This document shows, in pieces, positions 34,676 to 43,963 of a DNA stretch of 64,000 nt. The DNA comes from Ephydatia muelleri (Eukaryota > Porifera > Demospongiae > Spongillida > Spongillidae), in contig JABACO010000008.1 of assembly GCA_013339895.1 (NCBI GenBank), forward strand, positions 10,148,846-10,212,845, read 5' to 3'. A model generated the notes under the pieces. The model saw nothing but the letters and a program-made list of their open reading frames with translations. It made no database searches and had not been told where the DNA came from. Every line of letters begins with the position of its first letter. Position 1 is the stretch's first letter. Position numbers and translations under genes: made by a program.

Positions 34676-35262
34676 ATAAGTACTCATTCATTCTATTCAT
34701 AGATTCGTTATGCGTTATTAAATTTAGAGAGGGCGGGTATTCTACCATATTACCCGCCCTCTGGCACTTATAATACCAGGCACTAAGAGGACGCAGTGAG
34801 GTTTCTACGAAAATCAGATATACCTGCATTTGACCAATTAGACTTTAAGGGTTGATTACATTATAGTCTAACACTAAGCTATACTTGTAGTACTACGTAT
34901 AGGGGGTCTGGGTTTTAGATAACATATTTTGTTCCGTGCTTTCAAGAACTTGAAGGTCCAATCAAATCGCAACGCGTTCGCGACGTCATAAAGTTAATAA
35001 TCATGAGCTTGATGGTGTTATTTCTCTAGCATCTGAGCGCCTCGGTTACCAAGATCTTCGACCTGAACAACGCTCGGCGATACACTCATTTATGGAAGGG
35101 AACGACGTTTTCATTGCTTTGCCCACTGGTAGTGGGAAGTCGCTCTGCTATTCCGTTTTGGTATAGTCTCGTACCCAGACCCTGATTCCCAACTGCTGGG
35201 GATGGATTACATCACCGCTACGTGAAAGTGGCGGTGATGGGAATCTGGGTCTGGGTAAGAGA

Positions 35263-35284
35263 CAGCCCCGGATCCAGCATAGCC

Positions 35285-35317
<33 letters not shown>

Positions 35318-35721
35318 CGGCCCGCCCCCCCCCATCGCGTATGAAATGCCGCCCCCTGGCAGCTTTTGCCGCCCCCCCCCCCCCCCCTCCCCTTCCCGAC
35401 GACAAAGATCTACAGATAATGTGTTGCGCCATACTTAAAAGTCCCGATAACTCAGTTGTACGGACAAATGTCAACGAAGCGGTGGAGCACGACAGGGCAG
35501 GTGCGGAGTGGACCCGTTTGCCGTGATGTTCCTTGTGTTTTAGTAGAGAATGCGACTTGCCGACTGTACCCCCCCCCCCGTCGTAAGCGGACTGCACCCC
35601 CCCCCCCCCCCCCCCGTTGTAAACGGACTGCACCCCCTTCCTCCGTTCAAACAGCTTCGCATACATTGCCGCCCCTCTGGTAAACCGCCCCCCCCATAAC
35701 AAATTCCTGGATCCGGGGCTG
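35263..35721. mobile_element. Non-autonomous hAT element, CAGCCCCGGATCCAG ends
   Basis: Inverted ends CAGCCCCGGATCCAG/CTGGATCCGGGGCTG with a perfect 8-bp duplication GTAAGAGA (35255-35262, 35722-35729). Several poly(G)/poly(C) tracts inside. A related end lies at about 36049-36070. Confidence 0.88.
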
Positions 35722-35763
35722 GTAAGAGACTAGGTGTGGAGGTGGAGTGGAGGGAGCTGATGG

Positions 35764-36312
35764 CATGGGCCTACGCAGCCTTCAGGAAAGGGGGGGTCGA
35801 ATTTTGTTAATATAGGTGACCTTACATTTTACAATGGGGGGGGGGGGGGGGGGGGGGGGGGAGGTGCAGTCGGCAACTTAAATGAACCAATTCATCCCTC
35901 ACATGCACGCATTCTCTACTAAAACACAAGCAACATCAGGACAAAAGTGTCCACTCCACTCGTAAAAAGTTTCCGTCGCGGAGTGTTACTGGGGGGGGGG
36001 GGGGGGGGGGGGGGCAATTATAGCCAAGGGGACAGCCGCCCCCCCAAGGCTATGCTGGATCCGGGGCTGGTGAACACATGCAAACAACAAGAACAGTGAC
36101 GTGAGACAAAGTTATTAATTTACATTTTGCTGTCATTACCGGCACCGTGTAGTACGCGTAAACGCAATCGTACATAGCATACATGTATGGCGATTTGAAT
36201 TAAAACGAAAAAAAAAAGAATCCAATGGTGAAGGGCTCGCTTAGGGGAGGGGGGGGTCGTTCGAACCCATCGACCCCCCCCCCCCCCCCCCCCCCCCCTG
36301 CGTACGCCCATG
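35764..36312. mobile_element. Non-autonomous element, CATGGGC(C/G)TACGCAG ends
   Basis: Inverted ends and a 5-bp direct repeat GATGG (35759-35763, 36313-36317); the interrupted host is the GGAGTGGAGGGAGCTGATG minisatellite. Carries poly(G) tracts and the end of a second CAGCCCCGG-type element. Confidence 0.65.
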
Positions 36313-36519
36313 GATGGTGTGGAAGTGGAGTGGAGGGAGCTGATGTAATCCATCCGCAGCTGTTGGGAATCTAGGTCTGGGTACGAGACTAGTTTTGACA
36401 CACGCATTCGACGCTCTTTACCACCGCAAAGGCAGTATGGTTCTCATCATATCACTTTGCAGGAAATCCTGTCACCATGCTTCTATGTACCTGCGTGTAT
36501 ACCATAGGTCAGTACTTCA

Positions 36520-36928
36520 GAGTATCTATGCCCACAATGTCGGGATCGAGTCACCACTACAGTCAATAAATGATGAACATTTTTGTCACAAAACAGCACT
36601 TTCTGAAAATGGTGCACGGCTAGCTGACACTTTTTGGAGAAACGACAGACAACGGGCTTTCTTTGGCATACGAGTATTTAACCCACATGCCCCATCTTAT
36701 CGTAATAAGTCCCCAATGCAGTGCTACAAGTCAAATGAGCAAGAGAAGAAGCGGGCGTATGAAGAGAGGGTGAGAGAAATTGAGCATGGCTCCTTTGCAC
36801 CTCTTGTATTCTCTATCTCAGGAGGTATGGGTCCGATAGCCACAACTGTGTACAAAAGAATGGCCTCGCTCATAGCTGAAAAACATAATCATCCATATAG
36901 CTCTACTCTATTTTGGCTAAGATGCTAG
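36520..36928 (+). pseudogene. C-terminal region of an RT-type mobile element
   Basis: Encodes RVFNPHAPSYRNKSPMQCY, EKKRAYEERVREIEHGSFAP and TTVYKRMASLIAEKHNHPY ending LFWLRC. I recognise this as the recurrent C-terminal domain of invertebrate reverse-transcriptase-bearing elements. The preceding FFGIRVF has Gly where I expect Asp (FFDVRVF, from memory), so a nuclease-like function would be lost. No RT domain is attached here. Confidence 0.5.
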
Positions 36929-37149
36929 CTGCATGAGTTTCTCCTTATTGCAATCTGCAATAAAGTGCATCAGAGCCGAGGCAACAAACATGTTCAGTGA
37001 GGCCATCGATCTTTCATGCCAGAAAGCAGAATTTCCAATTGAACATTTTCGTCATTCACTTTCAATGCATGCTTATTTCATTATCATGTAATCAATACGT
37101 AGCAACAAACTGCAAAAAATAGTAATTGATTAATTTTAAAAAAAACGTA

Positions 37150-37202
37150 AATTGTGCTGCAAGCGATAATGCTTACGTTGTTGTGGGTCTGGGTACGAGA
37201 AT
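37150..37202. mobile_element. Solo right half of a fold-back MITE (copy 6)
   Basis: AAGCGATAATGCTTACGT then GTGGGTCTGGGTACGAGA; the left half is missing. Confidence 0.7.
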
Positions 37203-37527
37203 ATAATGTGCCAGGGGGTAGAATTCATAGTAACAATCACACACGTGTCTGCTTTTAATATTCAATCACACAATGATTTTACAGAGAATTTTTAAAACGT
37301 TTATAAAATCAAAACATGATTCGACCTGTGAGAGCCAAGACTACTTTGAGTTGATGGAATGTAGCCTAGCTACAGCCCTCCTTCGAATGTCTGATTGGCA
37401 ATCCCCATTCAGCAACAGGGCTCCCGGCTACCTTGAGACTCAAGGTTTTCAATTATACATGTATATATCAAGGTCTCAAGGCAAGTGGTCCGATTCTCAA
37501 GGTTTTCTCCCTCAACGAATTAACGTT

Positions 37528-37644
37528 CACAGCAAAAACAGATTGATGCATGTCACTAGAAATCGATAATAGGGCACTCGGTTTTTGAAAAACGAGTGCC
37601 CTATTATCGATTTCTAGTGACATGCATCAATCTGTTTTGCTGTG
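37528..37644. repeat. Long perfect inverted repeat
   Basis: Arms of about 52 bp (CACAGCAAAAACAGATTGAT...CACTCG and complement) around a 12-bp centre; weaker pairing extends outwards to about 37514 and 37664. Confidence 0.9.
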
Positions 37645-38104
37645 ATATATGTAACGTTGCTCGTCAAACTATTCATTGCATTTATGGCGCGCAACGTGTC
37701 CATGTCTTCATAGATTAATAACCTTACGGAACGGGATTGGAAACGCTACATCCATTCCCATTCATGTCATCATAGTTTCGCATGAATCTAATTAAGTTTG
37801 CTCAGAGAGGCAGTGAAGAAACAAGTCAAAACAGAGGCATCACAAGGTAAAAGAAGGAGAGGATGATTTCCTAAACTTTTCTACCCTCGTGGTTGGTTCT
37901 TTTTAGGTATCTTCAAACTTTGGGCTGTGTACGATCAGTGGCGTAGTGTGATTGTTGAGTGCCCGGGGACATAACGCCCTAATGGCACCCCCACCCCCCC
38001 CCCCCCCCCCCCCCCCCCTTTCACCCTTGTGCTATTCGTACCTGTATGTTATAATACCGGTATTTGTCAATCATTCATGCACATGTATAATACACGGAAG
38101 TGTA

Positions 38105-40400
38105 ACTTGTTTCTTCCTATAGATGTATTCGTCTGACCTCAGTTTCGCTGATGAAAATGTGCATGTCAATAACTTCATCGAAGTTAATACATTCCAATGT
38201 TTCTCTTTCTATACTCAATAGAGCAAGGTTGCTAAAGCGATCTTGTCCCATCGACGAACGCAAGTAGGACAAACTTTGCTGAAAGAGCGTTCGCAACTGG
38301 CGATAGATACAGCAATGTAAGCAATATTTGTAGTGCAATGCGGAGATACGGGAATACATCATCTCCATATGATATGATAAATGACAGAAGCTCCATAGGA
38401 GTCTTTGGTGAAATATTGCCTCTACTATATTAAGTAGCATCCTGCAATCACAAACTTCAGTAGAGAGGTCTTCCCCGTTTATATCAGTGTCATAGAATTT
38501 TCCTAACTCCACATGCACAATGACGATGGTGAGCAAGGGCATCATTGTTACTCAGTAATTTTGTCACATCAAGTAGAAAGCCGAATTTAGAATTCATTTC
38601 ATCCAATCGTGAGAAACCTCTTGGTGGCGCCTGTCAAAAAAGCTTCTCAAAAGTCCCTTCATCTCCTGTTCGGCAGATAGTCCGGCATCCAGGGACAATT
38701 CATCAGGCATTCGACGTCGTCTACTAATCCGACGCTCCACATCTATTTCCCAGTCTGTGCATCTTATCTTTGCATTCTCTATAGCATCCAGGCACAATTG
38801 GTCACCATCAGTGGCTGCAAATCTTTCAGGTCTGCTGCAGCATCCTTAAAATTCATGCTTGGATCCTGCAACCTCTTCTGAATACGATCTAGTTTTCCAA
38901 GAAATTGTGTTCCAAAAATGCAATAGAACAAGGAATTCAAATCTCAAAATCGCTGCTAACAGAATCTGTGCTTCACTTCTGGTGTCATGTGTCATGGTTG
39001 TATATCATCAGATAACTTTTCGAGCAATTCACCTAGATCAATGCAAATTGCTTTCACAGCCTCTGCACATGAACTCCATCTGGTTTCACATTCCCGTTTC
39101 ACTACAAGTGTTTCACTACAAGTGGAAGCATATTTTTCAGCTCTTCCCACCGTAGGGTTGAGGTTGAGAAAAACGTATAAATTTTTTCGATTGTTCCAAA
39201 AAAGGTTATAACAATTGGATCCTGTTTGGCAGAGTGCTGTCCAGCTAAGTTCAAACTGTGATTGTCACAGTTTAGAAACAATGCACGGTGATTTCTGGCA
39301 CATATCCGCTGTTGAAGGCCTGATATATGACCAGCCATTACAGAAGCATTATCGTAGCATTGTGACCTGCAATCACCCAGGGGTACTCTGTCGGATTCCA
39401 AACGTTCTAGAATGACCTTCTCGAGGCTAGAAGCATCTTTTGAATGCAACTCTATGAAACCCAGAAACACTTCTTTGATACAGACTTTCTTGCATACAAA
39501 ATTAATGTCAAATAACAAACCGAATTACCTGTGATAACTGTTCCCGATGGGCAAGATCAGGTGCTGAATCTACTAATAAACCATAGTACTTGCTTTGTAA
39601 TGATGTCATGTACCAACTGATTTCTTATACACGCTAGAATAGTTTTTTAAACTTCTCGTCATCGCTGTTTTTCAAATTGAATCATCGCTTCAGTGCAAGC
39701 ATCAATCCCTATACCAAAAGTAATTCTTCGCACCGCTTCTTTCCACATTGTAAACGATTTGCGATGACTAGGACTGTTCTCATGTAAGACTAATTTTTCT
39801 GGCTTCTTTCATTTGCTGAACCCATTACCTAATTAAACAATAAACAACAAAAGCAATATGCAACTTTATTTAGTGGTGAATATAACAACCAAGAGCGGTT
39901 CACAATACTTCCATTGGCAAGGTGACGCTGAAACCAAGTGCGTGTCATCACACGTTTGTCAGTTGACGTGGAAAAAAGGACCACAGGCGTTCTGAAATTG
40001 AATTGACCCTGTTTTTATCATTTCATCATGTAGGGACTGTGGTATGACTGAAAGATGTGAAACTGGATCGAATGTCAAATGGCCAACGTCATGAGAACTC
40101 ATAATGTCTGGGCTTAGAGGTGTGTTGCCAGATCTGCACTCCACAGAGGTGACATTGCCTACGAAGGGACTTATAGTACGTTGCCTCGTCCAATCTGCTA
40201 GTGAAGTTATCTTCATCAAATGTTACACTTGAGTCATGATTGTCGCCTTTCATTTCTATTTCGTTTGTGTCAGTGGATGTTTCAGACCTGAGTTTATCAT
40301 CCTGAACATGAACACCATCTGATTCAGCAGAAAAAGGCAGCTGCTTGACAAAGCCCTCCACCGCATTTAGCTGCTTCACTCTCTAGTACCTTCCTTCTTT
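38105..40400 (-). pseudogene. ZMYM1/DUF4371-type hAT transposase of the outer element
   Basis: Reverse-strand pieces in order: acidic N-terminus (about 40379-40090), HDEMIKTGSIQFQNACGPF (about 40000), YGLLVDSAPDLAHREQLSQV (about 39570), QCYDNASVMAGHISGLQQR and NCDNHSLNLAGQ (39518-39230), and a dimerisation end YLRSSMGQDRFSNLALLSIE (about 38250) with stop near 38117. This is the order of domains in hAT transposases of this type. Several frame changes and stops interrupt it, so it is not functional as it stands. Confidence 0.7.
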
Positions 40401-41172
40401 TGCGACTCTGAGCTCCGCTATGTTTCATTCTCCGAGCCGGGCCTTGCCTAAGCGCTCACTGTCGCTGCAACTGTGAGACTGTGAGTCTGTGATAACCTAG
40501 CTGGCGATACGAGATCGATTCCGAACTGCACTGCGTGACACTGACTGTGGTTAAAGTGTGTATTCAACAGAATATGGAGGTGACGATTGTATACCGTATC
40601 TGGCCAGTCCGGGAATTTAAAAGTTTGCATGCAGATGTTTGTAAAGTCAAGTCTGTCAAGACGGTCAGTGCCGGATTAACCATAAGGCAAAGTAGGCAAT
40701 TGCCTACAGGCCCCGCGCCTTTAGGGGCCCCGCAGCCCTGGGCAGCGAAAAAAATTAATACATGTAAGATTCGCGGGGCCGGTGTCGTAGGCGATAATGA
40801 CTCGCGTAATAATTGACTCCCCAGTCATATGTGCCTAGGGGTATATGACTCCCGGTTAATTACGCCAAGGCATAATTGACTCCCCAGTCATTGACACCTA
40901 GGCATATATGAATCCCCAGTCATATGTGCCTAGGCATAATTGACTCCCCCCCTGATGCAAATGACTCCTGGGAGTTATTGTAGCCTAGGCTTAATGACTC
41001 CCGGTCAATTACACCTAGGCATATATTAATCCCCAGTCGGTGGCGACTAGGCATATACGACGCCTGCTCGTGCATACTTGGGTGGCATCTTACTCCCCTG
41101 TACATGTACTATATTATATAATATGTAGAAAGTAAGAAAACGCTTGATTGCACTTGTACTGCAAAAAAAAAG

Positions 41173-41173
41173 G

Positions 41174-41230
<57 letters not shown>
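41173..41230 (+). repeat. (CA)n microsatellite in the Ginger-like element
   Basis: About 29 CA units. Confidence 0.95.
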
Positions 41231-41232
<2 letters not shown>

Positions 41233-41385
41233 ATACTGATACATTGATCATAGATTGTGCTATTTAGAGCAACTTGAACCATGTAACCATGTTACATAAC
41301 CATGTGTCAGGAATACATTTTTGCTCGATGTTCACACATCTGAAATGATACCACTGGCTACATTGGTCGCATTGAATAACACATT

Positions 41386-41800
41386 TCATCGATCTAGTAA
41401 AGTGCTTTTTTCTAAAATATGACATACAAAAATAATTATGTCAATGTTTTTTGTCATAGTAAAATTTGTCTCTTTCCTGTGCCTCACTTTTTGAATTATT
41501 TCGCCAATAAAATCGATTGAAACCTTCTCAATTGTTTTATCTCTGCCTAGATGGCACCTTACGGCCCAATCCTTGGACACTGAAAAGTTATAAAGTTTAT
41601 ACGTACATACCAGAATGGTACGACTCCAGTATCCGCTTTTTTTCATCGTCTGATCGCACGAAACTCTTCCACTTTTTACACTTGCGTCTTAAATTCGCCT
41701 TCTCTCCCTTTGTCATGCCCTTGGGGTACTGGCTACTACGTACATACGTCTCCACAGCAGTGAACTTATCATCCGCCATAGTAGCTCTCTTTAAGCGCAC
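41386..41800 (-). pseudogene. Partial integrase (N-terminal zinc-binding part)
   Basis: First exon (41800 to about 41600) starts MRLKRATMADDKFTAVETYV and includes KGEKANLRRKCKKW and EKKRILESYHSGM. After a short intron, HLGRDKTIEKVSIDF begins at about 41565. The pattern KKRIL..HSG..HLGRDKTIEKV is the start of the HHCC zinc-binding domain of KRBA2/Ginger/gypsy-type integrases. The D,D,E catalytic core does not follow; a stop ends the frame at about 41386. Confidence 0.6.
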
Positions 41801-42010
41801 CTAAAAAAAAACGCGGTTCTTATAATTCCAGCTGGGGAGTCATGCATGCCTTGTGGGAGTCATTAGTACCTTAGGCGTTAATGACTCGGGGAGTAATTTA
41901 TGTCAATTATGCCTCTGACACCGGGCCAGAATCCCTACAAGCCTAGGCAATCATGAAGTAATAGTTCTATATATAGACCTTCTGCACAGCGCGTCCTACG
42001 TCATTGTTTA

Positions 42011-43258
42011 TTGCTAAATTACATGTCGGGTTGTTACAATGGTCTCCAAGCACAGATTTGCCAAATAAATCCACTTGCGTACTATATTCCCTGCGCAGCA
42101 CATTCACTAAACTTGGTAGGAGTTTCTGCTGCAGAAAGCTGTGTTAATGCTATCTCTTTTTTTGGACTTGTTCAAACGTTGTTTTATTTCTTCTCTGCAT
42201 CCACTCACCGTTGGGTGGTAATGTCTTCAGCAACAAGCGGTATCTGCACTCGTTTTAAAGAGAGCGACTGGAACAAGGTGGTGTGCGCGGGCAGATGCGA
42301 CCAAAGCGCTCTATAATGGTTACAGCAGCTTCCAGAAGGCTTTAACAGTCATGGCTAGTGATGTTAAACAAAAGCCAGAGACCATTCACGAAGCTAAATG
42401 CCTGTTAAAAGATCTGTCCAAAAAAGAAACCGCTGTTATGTCTATTTTCTGGGCTGTAATCTTGGAAAGAATAAACGCTGTTAGTAAATCATTATAGAAC
42501 GAAACAATAGAACTCAAAGTGGCTATAAATCTGCTGAAATCACTGTCAGAGTTTTTAAAATCACAGAGAGATCTTTTTGATGAATACGAAGAGAAGGCCA
42601 GCAGGATAGTTGATGAAACACAATACTCTGATGAGTTAAATCGTGTGCGCAAGAGAAAACGGCATGACGACGATAGTGGCGCAGAAGAAGTTGTAATTTT
42701 TGGAAAAGACAAGTTCAGGATTGAAACCTATCTTCCGATATTGAATAGTCTATCTGCAGAGCTTAACCGTCGCGTACAGGCATACGACAAAATTGAGTTG
42801 TTGTTTGGGTTTTTAGTTGAATTTCCATCCAAATCAGATGATGAATTAAGATTGGCAACAGAGACATTTAGAGAGAATTATCCTGATGATGTCGATATCG
42901 ACTTTCAGGAAGAAATGGTTCATTTTAAGTATTTTGCAGCACAGTTGGAACATCGTGGTGATACAATACCGGCATCGCAATCGTACGACTGATTTCTGAA
43001 AACATGGTGCAGTCAACTTTTCCAAACGTATTGACTGCGCTAAGAATTTACAGATGCTTAATGATTACAAACGCGACTGGCGAACGAACTTTTTCGAAGT
43101 GGAAAATTCTGAAAAACTGTCATAGAGCTTCCATGATGCAAGAAAGATTAAATTCGCTTGCGATAATGGCCACTGAATACGACGTTTTGGAAAATTTAGA
43201 CTTCCAGAGTATTTTAGAAGACTTTATTAGTACGAAATTAAGAAAGAAGAATTTATAA
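42011..43258 (+). pseudogene. hAT transposase of the inner element (C-terminal half)
   Basis: Pieces: IPCAAHSLNLVGVSAAESCV and FFSASTHRW (42011-42250), FGKDKFRIETYLPILNSLSA (42700-42980), and a dimerisation end GERTFSKWKILKNCHRASMM with RLNSLAIMATE (43004-43258). The order matches the catalytic core and C-terminus of hAT transposases related to ZMYM1. A frame change near 42290, a stop near 42497 and another near 42990 break it. The N-terminal third is absent, apparently replaced where the Ginger-like element sits. Confidence 0.7.
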
Positions 43259-43963
43259 ACGTTTGTACTTTATGCTGTAAATGTGTTTTCATGAATTAAA
43301 CTTGCCGCTGCATGGCCTGATGATGCATTATATATTCTGCATGGACGCTATTATGAAGTAGGGCTGGGGACTAGGGGCCCCAAAAATCAGACTGCCTATA
43401 GGCCTCCACTTGCTTAATCCGGCACTGAAGACGGTCAAGACCGTAGGTGCCCGTTCGCAACTTCGCGTTGGCGAAAGAATTAATTATCTCTCGTCTATTT
43501 TGGCGCCCCCTTATCCCTGCGCCCGGGGACATATGTCCCCCCCCCCCCCTCGCTACGCCACTGTGTACGATGACAAAAGCACGCGAAAAGCGGTGCGAAA
43601 GCGAAGTATAATTGTTTTTGTCAACTACTGTGGCAGCAGGCAGCATGATCAGGCAACGAAAGATAGCGTCAGAGCAAGCACAGTGAATGTATGGGCACGT
43701 AGTGGTGGTTTCAAGACAACCAGTTTTATAATCGTAAAGATCAATAGCTTCAAAGGCAAAACTACGGTTAAAATACCTCCCGCCTTTCGACAATCCTTGT
43801 ACCTTTACGGTTCAATGAATCGGCCCCAAAAGTAGTTTTACAAGAAGAAGGAAGGTGGATCGATGGGGTGCGTGGAAGGATTGGAAAATCTCTTTACTTG
43901 GTGATTGCTAACTGACAGCTCGATATGCGAGCAAAAAATTATATTTTTATTATTATTTAGGAA

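Larger units (their letters stand above)
35164..36391. mobile_element. Compound fold-back MITE (copy 5) with nested insertions
   Basis: Starts TAGTCTCGTACCCAGACCC and ends GGTCTGGGTACGAGACTA, with an internal TAGTCTC-type end near 35732. Flanks GTTTTGGTA and GTTTTGACA match at 7 of 9 positions, consistent with the 9-bp duplication of this family. Contains the hAT MITE 35263-35721, minisatellite units and the element 35764-36312. Confidence 0.7.
34998..36450 (+). pseudogene. RecQ-like helicase fragment split by a fold-back MITE
   Basis: Up to 35163 the plus strand encodes YQDLRPEQRSAIHSFMEG and FIALPTGSGKSLCYSVL, the Q-motif region and Walker A (GSGKS) of RecQ-family helicases. The frame resumes at 36392 after the MITE with THAFDALYHRKGSMVLIISL, matching what follows Walker A in this family, then is lost at about 36450 where another mobile-element fragment begins. 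The remaining helicase motifs are absent. Confidence 0.72.
40783..41920 (-). mobile_element. Ginger-like element nested in the inner hAT
   Basis: Begins TGTCGTAGGCGATAATGACTC and ends with inverted TGTCAGAGGC; 4-bp direct repeat CCGG (40779-40782, 41921-41924). Both ends carry repeated TAATTGACTCCCCAGTCAT/CCTAGGCAT motifs. The minus strand codes a partial integrase. Ginger elements are described with TGT ends, 4-bp duplications and gypsy-like integrases (from memory). Confidence 0.72.
40666..43427 (+). mobile_element. hAT element (inner), CAGTGCCGGATTAA ends
   Basis: Left CAGTGCCGGATTAA and right TTAATCCGGCACTG with a perfect 8-bp duplication AAGACGGT (40658-40665, 43428-43435). GGGGCCCC occurs near both ends. 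Carries a damaged plus-strand transposase and the Ginger-like insertion. Confidence 0.92.
37936..43563 (-). mobile_element. hAT element (outer), CAGTGGCGTAG ends
   Basis: Left end CAGTGGCGTAG, right end CTACGCCACTG, perfect 8-bp duplication TGTACGAT (37928-37935, 43564-43571). A CCCGGGGACATA motif is near both ends, with poly(C) tracts. It interrupts an open frame of the P-like element (FKLWAVYD before, DKSTRKAV after). Carries a transposase gene on the minus strand and the inner hAT. Confidence 0.9.

Noticed and set aside
35269..35720. Hydrophobic/Pro-rich frames around poly(C)
   Set aside because: Low-complexity interior of a non-autonomous hAT element.
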